A DNA stretch of 64,000 nucleotides from Cyanobacteria bacterium FACHB-502 (GCA_014695325.1 JACJNZ010000048.1:248001-312000), one strand, 5' to 3'. Positions 44,113 through 52,800 are shown, counted from the first letter of the stretch. Translations and numbers: made by a program. The notes: generated from the sequence alone by a model not told the origin.

Positions 44113-44835
44113 ATGACATCTCAAACCTTAACCACTGTTGAAGCAGGCTATTTGCATATTATCGCTAGCGACTTTGATGCCCGTCCTATGACTAATGTAA
44201 ACCAGGGAGTGCGATCGGGCTATGAGCCAGATTTGGTAAGGCTTGTGTGCGCTCGACTGGCCTTGGAACCTGTGTGGCATAATTTACCCATGAATGAGTT
44301 TTATAGCCGTGCCCAGAGCGGTAAATATGACGTGGTCTGGTTTAATCAGGCAATCACCGAAGAGCGACAGGAGTGGGTCGATTTTACCCGTCCTTATGGT
44401 TTGTTTGATGAAGCAGTTTTAGTGCGATCGAACAGCGCAATTCATACGATCGCAGACCTGGCTGGATTAAAAGTGGGCGGCTTGGCAGACAGCACCAATA
44501 TTGCCCTGGTTGAGACTTTCTCTGACGCGATCGCTGTTCCCTTTCCCGGCAGCGACAAAGTGCTTCCCGAAATGCTAGCGGCACTGCGATCGGGTGAAAT
44601 TGACGCAGTAATTGATGATGAACTGGTGCTAATTGTCCCCGCGGAGGAAGACCGTTCTCTGCGCGTTGCGTTTACGCTGCCGACTCAGGTTCCGTTTGGG
44701 ATTGGCGTTAGAAAAGGACAAATTGCGCTGCGGGATGCCCTCAATGAAACGCTGGAGGCTCTAATGGCAGATGGCACTATGGCACAGCTCTGGACAAAGT
44801 GGATTCCCTGGAAACCGTTTCCGTTTGGTCAATAA
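44113..44835 (+). CDS. Solute-binding protein family 3-like, no signal peptide
   Basis: A 240-residue protein of the periplasmic binding protein fold (SBP_bac_3): YEPDLVRLVCARLAL, TEERQEWVDFTRPYG, LAGLKVGGLADSTN, GEIDAVIDDE and PFGIGVRKGQ are all typical, matching amino-acid binding proteins and related receptors. Unlike those, it starts directly at the fold (MTSQTLTTVEAGYLHIIASD) with no signal peptide, and the start codon cannot be moved upstream to add one in this reading. So it may work in the cytoplasm as a sensor, or be exported in another way. It precedes the glutamine-synthetase-like gene and both have NtcA-type sites. Confidence 0.8.
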   Translation: MTSQTLTTVEAGYLHIIASDFDARPMTNVNQGVRSGYEPDLVRLVCARLALEPVWHNLPMNEFYSRAQSGKYDVVWFNQAITEERQEWVDFTRPYGLFDEAVLVRSNSAIHTIADLAGLKVGGLADSTNIALVETFSDAIAVPFPGSDKVLPEMLAALRSGEIDAVIDDELVLIVPAEEDRSLRVAFTLPTQVPFGIGVRKGQIALRDALNETLEALMADGTMAQLWTKWIPWKPFPFGQ

Positions 44836-44868
44836 CGATTTGATCAATGATGATTTGGTCAATGACGA
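44824..44868. repeat. 15-bp tandem repeat, three copies, spanning a stop codon
   Basis: TTTGGTCAATAACGA (44824-44838), TTTGATCAATGATGA (44839-44853) and TTTGGTCAATGACGA (44854-44868). The stop codon of the binding-protein gene (44833-44835) lies in the first copy, so repeat growth could change the C-terminus. Confidence 0.88.
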
Positions 44869-44901
44869 TCGCAGGAACAGGGAGAAAGAAATCTAAAACT
44901 C

Positions 44902-44943
44902 GTATTGTGAGATACAAACTTGTTATAACAATTTGAGTTTAGT
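44902..44943 (+). promoter_or_regulatory. NtcA-type promoter of the glutamine-synthetase-like gene
   Basis: GTA-TTGTGAGA-TAC at 44902-44915 is an exact GTA-N8-TAC. A weak -10, TTTAGT (44938-44943), lies 22 bases after it. The GTG start is at 45046, giving a leader of roughly 100 bases. Confidence 0.55.
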
Positions 44944-45045
44944 AGACACCAGAGGAACGGTTCAACTTTAGATTCGCAAAACTTCGCAACACTTCTCAAC
45001 CAATACGCTTTAACTACGCTCTAACAATAGGGGGGAGGACGATCG

Positions 45046-46545
45046 GTGACAGGCATTTTAACAAAGCTTGAGACATTAACCGACGTGGAAGCATACGTTT
45101 CTGCGGATGGACGAGATGAGCAGGTTCAACAGGTTCGCGCCAAAATTGATCAGCTTGGCATTCAATACATTTACTACCAGTTTATTTCCGTCACGGGGCG
45201 CGTTGTGGGTAAAGGTGTTCCCGCCGATCACTGGGAATCGATCGCCGCAAAAGGCATTCAGTTGGTTTACGGCTCTACGGCAAATCTGTTTCTCGATCGC
45301 TATCGCAACTACATTGGCTATGGTCCTGAAGCGGCTGAACTGGTTGCCATTCCCGACCCGGAAACCTTTTGTCAGTTGCCTTGGGATAAGCGAGTGGCGC
45401 GGGTGTACTGCGTTTGTTTTCGCAACCGGGAAGAAGAAGTTGATCCGGGCGCATTCCTCACCTCCGACTGTCGCGGCAACCTGAAGCGTATTCACGCTCA
45501 ATTTCAAACCGAACACGGGCTGCATTTACGACACGGCTGCGAACCCGAAATGATGTGGCTGAAAAAAGGCGCAGACGGTCAACCGGTGGGCGGCGTGACG
45601 AAGCCAAACTGCTATCACATCGATCAGTTTGAAGAACTGCGTCCGGTGTTTTTGCGCGTGATTGAATACGGCCGGGCAATGGGTCTGGATATGATCCAGG
45701 GCGACCACGAAGACGCACCCGGACAGCTCGAACTGAATTTCACCTACGACGATGCGCTGCGGACGTGCGATCGCCTCACCACGTATCGCCAGATCTGCGC
45801 CCAGGTTGCCCGCGAGTTCAATCTGATTGCCTGCTTTATGTCGAAGCCGTTTATGGGCGTGTCTGCTTCTGGCTGTCATCACAATCTTTCCCTCTGGCGC
45901 GATGGCGAAGAAACGCTGAATCCGTTCGGCATGGAAGACCTGCCCGGAATGCCCGAAAACTTCACCTACCGCAAAGGCGGCGAAAATACCTTTATGCCCG
46001 TTCCGGAAGGCTCGAAGCGAATACCGGGGCCGACCGGGCTGCACTGTATCGGCGGCGTGATCGAACATTTGGGCGCCCTCACGGCGATCGGCTGTTCGAC
46101 AGTGAATTCCTATCGACGGCTGTGGGATACCGGGCTTTGGGCACCCGTTTACTCCGACTGGGGTTATCAGAATCGCACCTGTGGCCTGCGGGTTTCAGCT
46201 CCCGGTCGGTTTGAGTATCGCGCTGTTGATTCGATGGTCAATCCTTATCTGATGGCATCTGCGCTCCTGAAGGCGTTCGACGACGGCATCAAGCGCAACC
46301 TCGACCCCGGCGAACCAGAACAGCGCAATCTCTATGAGGCAATGGAAGCCGGAAAGCAGGTGAAAAAGCTGCCGATGTCCCTGGGGGAAGCCCTCGATCG
46401 CCTGGAAGCCGATGAGGTCATTCGTGCTGCAATGCCTGGAGAAATGTATCCGCTCTATGCCTGGTACAAGCGCGACGAGTGGGAAAGATTCCTGGCAACC
46501 ACCAGCAATTGGGATATGGAAACCTATCTCGACTGTTTGCCCTAA
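45046..46545 (+). CDS. Glutamine-synthetase-family enzyme
   Basis: A 499-residue member of the GS superfamily, longer than type I GlnA (about 470). Conserved pieces are EPEMMW, GDHEDAPGQLELNF, FMSKPFMGVSASGCHHNLSLW, NSYRRL and FEYRAVDSMVNPYL, which hold metal, ATP and glutamate residues. It differs from GlnA in many positions, and may be a gamma-glutamyl ligase that uses another amine, such as a polyamine or an amino acid. The start is a GTG at 45046 with a strong GGGGGGAGGA site before it. An NtcA-type promoter suggests nitrogen control. The upstream binding-protein gene shares that sign. Confidence 0.86.
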   Translation: MTGILTKLETLTDVEAYVSADGRDEQVQQVRAKIDQLGIQYIYYQFISVTGRVVGKGVPADHWESIAAKGIQLVYGSTANLFLDRYRNYIGYGPEAAELVAIPDPETFCQLPWDKRVARVYCVCFRNREEEVDPGAFLTSDCRGNLKRIHAQFQTEHGLHLRHGCEPEMMWLKKGADGQPVGGVTKPNCYHIDQFEELRPVFLRVIEYGRAMGLDMIQGDHEDAPGQLELNFTYDDALRTCDRLTTYRQICAQVAREFNLIACFMSKPFMGVSASGCHHNLSLWRDGEETLNPFGMEDLPGMPENFTYRKGGENTFMPVPEGSKRIPGPTGLHCIGGVIEHLGALTAIGCSTVNSYRRLWDTGLWAPVYSDWGYQNRTCGLRVSAPGRFEYRAVDSMVNPYLMASALLKAFDDGIKRNLDPGEPEQRNLYEAMEAGKQVKKLPMSLGEALDRLEADEVIRAAMPGEMYPLYAWYKRDEWERFLATTSNWDMETYLDCLP

Positions 46546-46625
46546 ACCCTAACGAACGCTGCTCAACGGCCAGAATCCAGAATAAGGCCAGAATAAACAG
46601 TTGGGCGGCAACGGGACGGTAGCGT

Positions 46626-46697
46626 ATGGCAATGCCTCAAAATTACGTCCCCATGCAAAACGAGCCAGTAACTCGCGAGTGCAAGCCTGGCTGCTAA
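46626..46697 (+). CDS. Possible 23-aa short peptide gene
   Basis: ATG at 46626 opens 23 codons ending in ECKPGC before TAA; GGGACGG lies 10 bases upstream. It falls 80 bases after the GS-like gene on the same strand. I have no family match, and a chance frame is quite possible. Confidence 0.2.
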   Translation: MAMPQNYVPMQNEPVTRECKPGC

Positions 46698-46735
46698 CTT
46701 TACACGTTTTGGTGGTTGATTTTAGGTTGTGGGAT

Positions 46736-47230
46736 TTAAAAGGGAATTTCGTCGTAGTCTACCGGGTCAGCAGCAGGTGCAGCGTATGCAGGGGGTTTGC
46801 TCGATTCTGCTTTTGCCGATTTGCCGATCGCTGGCTTGACGGTGGGAGTGGGCGCAGCAGGGGTGGCTTTAGGGGTTGATGCAGCAGGGGCACTGGGGGC
46901 ACTGGCAACGGTGGTTAGGGTAGCATCTGCGTTGACGTGATGAATGCGCTGCGCGGTGAGTTCTGCCCGCTTTTCTTTGAAGCCTTCCTGACGATCGATT
47001 GTATTCATGTTGAGTCGCCCTTCAACGATGATGCGATCGCCCTGGTGATAGCGTTCCTGGATTTCCTGCGCCAGGTTACCCCAGCCGACCACTTTCAGCT
47101 TTGAGGGCGGGTCGTCGTCACGCAGCCCGGGGAACTGCACCCACATTTCGGCGATCGGTGTTTGGTTATCCGGGGTGTAGCGCAGTTGCGGGTCTTGGGT
47201 CACTTCTCCCATCAAAATGCAGCTATTCAT
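46736..47230 (-). CDS. ssb: Single-stranded DNA-binding protein
   Basis: A 164-residue SSB. The OB-fold starts MNSCILMGEVTQDPQLRYTPD, as in cyanobacterial SSBs, and covers about 1-100 with the conserved KLKVVGWGNLAQEI and GDRIIVEGRLNM. An Ala/Pro/Thr-rich linker (about 105-150) leads to the acidic tip DPVDYDEIPF, which binds replication and repair partners. The length fits the family. It acts in replication, recombination and repair in the cytoplasm as a tetramer. Its gene is next to the manC-type fusion gene on the same strand, with 200 bases between. Confidence 0.93.
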   Translation of the reverse strand: MNSCILMGEVTQDPQLRYTPDNQTPIAEMWVQFPGLRDDDPPSKLKVVGWGNLAQEIQERYHQGDRIIVEGRLNMNTIDRQEGFKEKRAELTAQRIHHVNADATLTTVASAPSAPAASTPKATPAAPTPTVKPAIGKSAKAESSKPPAYAAPAADPVDYDEIPF

Positions 47231-47428
47231 AGGTCAGCAGGCTCCTGACTGTACAAATGTATTACTTTGGGTTACTATCTTACTTTAAACCAGGAGAATG
47301 GGGATTGGTATAGAAAAATCAAGGTTAGATAAGTTTGTTCATCCAAGCCTGCGCCCCGAGCCTGTGCCAAGCCAGACATCTCTGCATTGCCCCTTGGTTT
47401 CCTGGTTCTGCTCTCCTCGATTCGCTTC

Positions 47429-49999
47429 CTATTCGGATAAATCCATCAGGTCAACCGGGCGATCGTCGTGACTATGCGCCTGATCAACAAACTCCTGCAC
47501 GTAGGCACGATATTCCCGCAAGGTTTCATCGACCCAGTTGCGATCGAAGCTATCGGCATAAAGATGCACCACGGGTTCTCCGGCATCGGGCAGCAGCAGC
47601 ACCCAGCTATCGCGATCGGGGCTAAAAATTTTCACGCCGTCGGTCAAATCGAGCGGGCTGGAGGAGCGGGTTTCAACCAGATGCCGCATCAAGGCTCCTT
47701 TAGCTGCCCAGGGACAGCGTACGGTGAGCGATCGGTGACAAACGCGCGGCAGCTCTGCCCGAATTTGTCCCAGAGTGCGGGGGGTGCGGTAGGCGTCTTG
47801 CTGCTGAAGCGAGAGCAGTTCGAGCAGCTTGGCAATGCAAAACATGGCATCAAAGCCGGGGTGCATTTGCGGGAAAATAAACCCGGTGTCGCCGCTGCCG
47901 CCCAGTACCACGTTCGGATTCGTGTGGCAGGCTTCCATCAGCGCAGTTGGGTTAGCTTTGGTGCGAATCACTTTGCCATCATGACGGCGGGCAATTTGCT
48001 CGACTACGCTGGAGGCACTCACCGGAACCACAACAACGCTGCGTGGGTGATCCATCAGCATCAGGTGAACCATCAGGGCAGTTAGCATTTCGCCGTGAAT
48101 CGTGTTGCCAGATTCATCGACTAGAATGAGCTGTTCGCCGTTAGCAGAAACCTGAACGCCTAGATTCCCTTTCAAGGCTTCTACCACATGACCGAGCTGG
48201 CTGAGCAACGCTTCGCGATCGGCAGTCGATGGAACCGTATGGCTAAGGCTGGCATTCAGCACCACCGCATCGCAGCCAAACTTACCCAGAATTTGCGGCA
48301 GCACGGCTCCGGTCACGGCATACACATAGTCGATCACGATTTTGTAATTGCCATTTCGCATCGCCTCGGCATTCAGCATTCGCTCGAAGCAAGCACTATA
48401 AATTTCGGTGGTTTGCGTCACAGTGGCAACGTTGCCAATTTCCTGAATCTGCGCCCGCCGAAAGTCTTCTTTGAAGTATGCGCCTTCGATCTTCTTTTCT
48501 CGCGCTTTGGAGAGGTTAATGCCCTTATTGTCAAAAAACTCGATCAAAATATGATCCGATCGCTCAGGATGCATCCGGACATGAATGCCTCCGGCAACCG
48601 CCAGCGTGGGAGTCACCGTTCGCGCAACCGGAATTGCCGTGGCTTCCAAATTTTGCACATTCACCCCGACTGACATTAATCCTGCAATGAGCGATCGCGA
48701 CACCATGCGCGAAATCGGACGCTGATCGCGAGAGACAATCACCTGCGAACCGGGCTTCAGCGTGGAACCAAAGGCAGCTCCTAATCGCACCGCAAACTCT
48801 GGGGTGATATCGACATTTGCCTGACCAGAAACGCCCCGCTGTCCGAATAAGTTGCGGTGGGCTGCGTGTCCCCAAATCAGATTCATGTTCAGGGTTGCGC
48901 CCGGTTCGATTCGTTTGCTGGGCCAGATACGAACATTTGGACTCACGAGCGATTCTTCGCCCACCGTGGAAAGTGAGCCAACCACTGCACCCTCTAAAAC
49001 GTTTGCCCGCCGATCGATCCGGGTTCCCCGTGCCGCGACACAAGCCCGGAGCTGCGCCTCTTCGCCCACAATCACGCCATTCCAGATGATCGGACGCTTC
49101 AGGTTGGCATCGTTACCAATGATCGAGTTATCGCCAATCACGGTTCCGGCAGAGATCTGCACCCGTGCCCCGATGCGGCAGTGATGTCCGATTAAAACGG
49201 GCGACTCCAGCCGTGCCGAGGGATCGATATGGGTGTTTTGTCCGACCCAGATTCCGGGCGATCGTTCCGGGTAGTCTAATTCCAGCTTCACCTCTTGGTT
49301 GAGCGCGGCATATTGCGCCTGACGGTAAGCGTCCAGATGTCCGACATCGCACCAGTATCCTTCTGCCACAAAGCCATACATCGGCTCGCCTTTCTCCAGC
49401 AGCAGCGGGAACAGGTCTTTAGAAAAATCGGTTTCCTGGTTGGGCGGCAGGTAGTCTAAAACTTCCGGCTCCAGAATGTAGGTTCCGGTATTCACCGTGT
49501 CTGAAAAAATTTCGCTGCTAGAAGGTTTCTCCAGGAATCGCTGAATCCGGTGCTGTCCGTCGGTGATCACCACGCCAAATTCGCTCGGGTTCGGCACACT
49601 AGTGAGAATTAGCGTTGCTTTCGATCGCCGTTCTTTGTGGAACTGAATCGCTGCCGTCAGGTCAAAGTCGGTAATACAGTCGCCGCTGATCACCAGGAAT
49701 GTTTCGTCTAAAAGCTCTGCGACGTTTTTAACGCAGCCTGCCGTGCCCAGGGGCTGATCTTCCTCGACTGCGTAGGTCATCTGTACCCCAAACTCACTGC
49801 CGTCCTGAAAATAGTCGCGCATGACATCAGGCAAATAGTGCAGCGTCGCAATAATCTCGGTAATGCGATGACGGCGCAGCAGATTCACAATATGTTGGGC
49901 GATCGGACGGTTCAGCACCGGAACCATTGGCTTGGGCAGGTCACAGGTCAATGGTCTCAGCCGGGTTCCTGACCCCCCTGCCATCAGCACTGCTCTCAT
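47429..49999 (-). CDS. Mannose-1-phosphate guanylyltransferase/phosphomutase fusion
   Basis: An 856-residue protein of a type found in cyanobacteria. Residues 1-235 are a nucleotidyltransferase (MAGGSGTRLRPLTCDLPKPM, with GDCITDFD and GYWCDVGHLDAY). Residues 250-370 contain left-handed beta-helix hexapeptides (IGHHCRIGARVQISAGTVIG). Residues 385-840 resemble a phosphomannomutase/phosphoglucomutase. The phosphoserine loop of the mutase is not intact in an obvious way (RDQRPISRMVSRSLIAG), so mutase activity is doubtful. It should make GDP-mannose or another NDP-sugar for polysaccharide. It is a stand-alone gene with the start in the ATG at 49999. Confidence 0.9.
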   Translation of the reverse strand: MRAVLMAGGSGTRLRPLTCDLPKPMVPVLNRPIAQHIVNLLRRHRITEIIATLHYLPDVMRDYFQDGSEFGVQMTYAVEEDQPLGTAGCVKNVAELLDETFLVISGDCITDFDLTAAIQFHKERRSKATLILTSVPNPSEFGVVITDGQHRIQRFLEKPSSSEIFSDTVNTGTYILEPEVLDYLPPNQETDFSKDLFPLLLEKGEPMYGFVAEGYWCDVGHLDAYRQAQYAALNQEVKLELDYPERSPGIWVGQNTHIDPSARLESPVLIGHHCRIGARVQISAGTVIGDNSIIGNDANLKRPIIWNGVIVGEEAQLRACVAARGTRIDRRANVLEGAVVGSLSTVGEESLVSPNVRIWPSKRIEPGATLNMNLIWGHAAHRNLFGQRGVSGQANVDITPEFAVRLGAAFGSTLKPGSQVIVSRDQRPISRMVSRSLIAGLMSVGVNVQNLEATAIPVARTVTPTLAVAGGIHVRMHPERSDHILIEFFDNKGINLSKAREKKIEGAYFKEDFRRAQIQEIGNVATVTQTTEIYSACFERMLNAEAMRNGNYKIVIDYVYAVTGAVLPQILGKFGCDAVVLNASLSHTVPSTADREALLSQLGHVVEALKGNLGVQVSANGEQLILVDESGNTIHGEMLTALMVHLMLMDHPRSVVVVPVSASSVVEQIARRHDGKVIRTKANPTALMEACHTNPNVVLGGSGDTGFIFPQMHPGFDAMFCIAKLLELLSLQQQDAYRTPRTLGQIRAELPRVCHRSLTVRCPWAAKGALMRHLVETRSSSPLDLTDGVKIFSPDRDSWVLLLPDAGEPVVHLYADSFDRNWVDETLREYRAYVQEFVDQAHSHDDRPVDLMDLSE

Positions 50000-50256
50000 A
50001 CTTCCCTCCTTGAATTTCGCCGACTCGGTAAGGCATGGCTAACGCGATTAGCTACTGCATCGAGCTTTTTTTAGTCTCCTACAGTCCATCGGGGTTGGGG
50101 TGTCCGTCAGGAGAGATTCTAAAGTGTGCGCAACAATTGTTAATAGTTAACGAAGGCAAAACTAGATAATTGCGAAGCCGTCGCAACCTATAGCAGGAGT
50201 TCAGGTTGCTAATTTACACTTGAAGGAAAGCTTTAGGTTCAAAGAAGGCTAAATCA

Positions 50257-50439
50257 ATGCTAAATGTTCTGGTTTTCTTGGCGATCGGGGTTTATGTGGG
50301 CGGTGTAATTAAGTTCTGGAGAGGGTTCCACCGTACTAATTTTAGCAGTGGAAGACTGTACCTGGCGCTACTGTGGCCCCTGCTGATTTTGGGCAATCCC
50401 TCTTATCGACAAAACTTCCGCCGTGCTTTGAGAGGCTAG
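50257..50439 (+). CDS. Small conserved membrane protein
   Basis: A 60-residue protein with two hydrophobic spans (about 3-20 and 35-48) joined by a basic loop and ending in a basic tail, NPSYRQNFRRALRG. AAGAAGG lies 8 bases before the ATG. I believe similar proteins are found in many cyanobacteria, but I know no function. It is transcribed away from the sugar-nucleotide fusion gene, in its own direction, with a dispersed repeat after it. Confidence 0.7.
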   Translation: MLNVLVFLAIGVYVGGVIKFWRGFHRTNFSSGRLYLALLWPLLILGNPSYRQNFRRALRG

Positions 50440-50504
50440 TTTTTTCTGACAAAACGCATTCATTGACCTGTTTTTCCCAGTGTGAATCTTCCTTGATCGA
50501 AGGA

Positions 50505-50590
50505 TGAGGAGGCTTGAAGTGTGGCAAATTCCCTACATTGCCCTCTCTATTTCCCTTTGGCTCCTCATTAGGGGGCTTTGAGACCATTAT
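50505..50590. repeat. Dispersed hairpin repeat copy
   Basis: The segment has GAGGCTTGAAG, ACATTGCCCTCTCTATTTCCC and TTAGGGGGCTTTGAGACC, which is the element of 4190 read on the other strand, partly decayed. It lies directly before the methyltransferase gene. Confidence 0.55.
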
Positions 50591-50616
50591 TATCCTGAAG
50601 GGCACAGCAACAAGGC

Positions 50617-51351
50617 ATGGCAAAAGAGAAAGGCAAAACGGCGGGTAGTGGACTGGGCGATATTCTGGGCAAGCCATCGGGTGATTGGCAGCCTCAAATC
50701 GAGGCAGTGATGCTGCGGTTTAACCGGGAATATCGACGGGAAGCGATCGATCTACCGCCAGAAGTGGAAGAAATGCCGATTTTTCGAGAGTGGGCAACCG
50801 GACAGCTCACAAGTCGGCTCAATTCGCCTTTTTGGGAAATTGCCAAGCCACAAAAATCACAAAAATGCCTGGATATCGGCTGTGGTGTCAGCTTTTTGAT
50901 TTATCCCTGGCGCGACTGGGACGCTTATTTTTATGGGCAGGATGTCAGCACCGAAGCACAAGATATTCTCAACACACGCGGACCCCAACTCAACTCGAAG
51001 CTGTTTAAGGGCGTGCAGTTGGGCGGAGCCGATCAACTCAAATACGACCCTGCTTTCTTTGATCTGGTGATCGCCACTGGGTTTAGCTGCTATTACCCGA
51101 TCGCCTACTGGCAGCAGGTTCTCACTGCTGTAAAGCGAGTGCTGAAGCCTACCGGGTTTTGTGTCTTCGATGTGCTAATTCCTGATACGCCGATCGCCGA
51201 AAACTGGGCAATCCTGGAAACCTACCTGGGCGCAGAAGTCTTCCTCGAATCGCTAGACGGCTGGAAAAAGGCGATCGAATCCACGGGCGCAAAGATTGTG
51301 AAAACGCAGCCGGGAGAAGTGTTTCAGATGTATAAGGTGAAATTTACCTGA
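50617..51351 (+). CDS. Class I SAM-dependent methyltransferase
   Basis: A 244-residue soluble enzyme. Motif I of the Rossmann fold is CLDIGCGVSFLIYPW (about 86-100), followed by the acidic DVSTEAQD at the SAM ribose, and the post-motif FFDLVIATGFSCYYPIAYWQQVL and LKPTGFCVFDVL. The first 80 residues include a helical lead with FNREYRREAIDLPPEVEE. The substrate is unknown. It is flanked on both sides by dispersed repeat copies (50505, 51378). No operon partner is visible, since the next gene is on the other strand. Confidence 0.87.
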   Translation: MAKEKGKTAGSGLGDILGKPSGDWQPQIEAVMLRFNREYRREAIDLPPEVEEMPIFREWATGQLTSRLNSPFWEIAKPQKSQKCLDIGCGVSFLIYPWRDWDAYFYGQDVSTEAQDILNTRGPQLNSKLFKGVQLGGADQLKYDPAFFDLVIATGFSCYYPIAYWQQVLTAVKRVLKPTGFCVFDVLIPDTPIAENWAILETYLGAEVFLESLDGWKKAIESTGAKIVKTQPGEVFQMYKVKFT

Positions 51352-51377
51352 GGATATTTGAGTCGTGTAAGCGGTGC

Positions 51378-51455
51378 GACATTGCCCCCTCAATTTCCCA
51401 ACTTTTGACTTACTGCTCTATAAAGAGCGAGGGGGAACTTGCAGCCTTCAGGAGA
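51378..51455. repeat. Dispersed hairpin repeat copy
   Basis: ACATTGCCCCCTCAATTTCCCAAC, a spacer with CTCTATAAAGAG, then GAGGGGGAACTT. The flanks match the reverse strand of the copy at 43740-43810. It lies just after the methyltransferase stop. Confidence 0.6.
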
Positions 51456-51505
51456 GTTAGATTCCTCCCAGAATTGACCTGCTAAAGGAAGCGGCTCAGC
51501 GTGAG

Positions 51506-52663
51506 CTAGTCAATCCATTGAATCTTGCCCATTGCCTCTGAGACTTGCTGAAGTTCTATGCCGGGAAAAGTGACGATCGGGCGATCGAGGGTTGGCACTC
51601 CTGCGAGAAACGCACCGTTCAGCAGCAAGACAGTTTCGGGGTTGAGTTTTCCAGTGGGCTGAAGCCCCATTTGGGTCTGAAAGCTGCGAGTCGCGGTCTG
51701 AAGAGCATCGGGCATAACGGATTCAGACTGCGCCAGGTAGCCCAACTGCATGAGGTAACGCGCTGCATCCCCTGGCACTAAGACGGTGTCGCCCGGACGC
51801 AGAATCGGAACATACTGTTTACGCCAGATTTGCTCAAACTTGGCTCTGGGCAGGCGGAGGATTTTGCCGCGGTCGGGGTCGGCGATCGTTGCCGTATCTT
51901 CATCCATTGCGAGTAGCCCGACGGCATGAGGAGCTTTACCCCGTCGCAGTTCGAGCCAGGTTGCCAGCACACCGGGACGGTTGATTTGCCGCATTTGCTC
52001 CCAGGTAGGCGTTAGCTCAATTCCGTCGAGGTTCATCTGTTGCAGTGCACCCACCAATTGAGGCATCGAGGTCCCCAGAGAGCTGGTTCCGGCAAGCTGC
52101 GCGACGCTCGATTCAGTTGCCTCGATGTTCCAGAGCCGCAAGACAGATGCCAGAGCTGCCGGGGCACAGCTACTATCCGAGGTCTGGCGAAAGATGCCGT
52201 TCGGCTGCAAATTGTTTTCTAAAGAACTGTAGATTGGGGCGAGAAAGTACCGCTCGGAAGAATGAAATGCCATTAACCCCAGCAGCCCTAGCAGCGCAAC
52301 CACGACTACCTGAAGCCGAGCGGTTCGCCAGCTCACGACAAATGCTAGCCCGCAAAACCCGACGAGAATCACGCGCATTGCCGTCCAGGTAAACTGCATT
52401 CCCGAAACGCGCCATTCGATCGGGAGTGCCTGCACCTGAGACAGGTAGGACACCAGCACCAGTAGCCCGATGTAGACCCCCAGGAAGGTCAGCGACAGCC
52501 AGTTTCTACCTTGAAACAGATTATCTGCCGTTGCCCCTCGCCGCAGCAGTACGCGCCCAAATCGCACTCCGCCTAAAAAGCCCAGCCCACTCAGTAATAC
52601 GGTGACAACCTGTTCCACAATCCTTTCTCGTTCACGGTGTTTTGTACCTCGCCTGTTTTCCAC
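51506..52663 (-). CDS. Membrane-anchored C39-like peptidase with peptidoglycan-binding domain
   Basis: A 385-residue protein with four hydrophobic spans in residues 17-132, then a C39-type cysteine peptidase domain: Cys166 in TSDSSCAPAAL, His246 in APHAVGL and Asp262 in IADPDRG form the expected triad. A peptidoglycan-binding PG_binding_1-like segment follows (about 300-350: MQLGYLAQSESVMPDAL ... FQTQMGLQPTGKLNPET). It is likely to cut a leader peptide or a wall peptide at the membrane. No bacteriocin precursor or ABC transporter is adjacent, so the target is open. Confidence 0.82.
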   Translation of the reverse strand: MENRRGTKHRERERIVEQVVTVLLSGLGFLGGVRFGRVLLRRGATADNLFQGRNWLSLTFLGVYIGLLVLVSYLSQVQALPIEWRVSGMQFTWTAMRVILVGFCGLAFVVSWRTARLQVVVVALLGLLGLMAFHSSERYFLAPIYSSLENNLQPNGIFRQTSDSSCAPAALASVLRLWNIEATESSVAQLAGTSSLGTSMPQLVGALQQMNLDGIELTPTWEQMRQINRPGVLATWLELRRGKAPHAVGLLAMDEDTATIADPDRGKILRLPRAKFEQIWRKQYVPILRPGDTVLVPGDAARYLMQLGYLAQSESVMPDALQTATRSFQTQMGLQPTGKLNPETVLLLNGAFLAGVPTLDRPIVTFPGIELQQVSEAMGKIQWID

Positions 52664-52725
52664 TGTATGCGTTCTGTTGAAGCTTTGCTAAAACGAGGCA
52701 TGTTCCAGGAGGGGTTTGGGCAGTC

Positions 52726-52800
52726 GCAGAGATTCGACATCGCCCCCTAAATTTCCTGGCGCCGTCCGATCGAGATTCCCTTGTCAGATCTGCTCGAAAG
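52726..52800. repeat. Partial dispersed repeat copy
   Basis: GACATCGCCCCCTAAATTTCC corresponds to the end of the dispersed element on the opposite strand. The rest is not recognisable. Confidence 0.45.

Noticed and set aside
44924-44929. TATAAC as the -10 of the GS-like gene promoter
   Set aside because: It lies only eight bases from the NtcA-type site, too close for an NtcA-activated promoter, although an NtcA-independent use cannot be excluded.
45526-46068. 180-codon minus-strand frame inside the GS-like gene
   Set aside because: Antisense shadow of a well-conserved enzyme; several long shadows are expected in this GC-balanced DNA.
47468-48085. 205-codon plus-strand frame opposite the sugar-nucleotide fusion gene
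   Set aside because: Antisense shadow with no motif; the minus-strand protein is conserved through the region.
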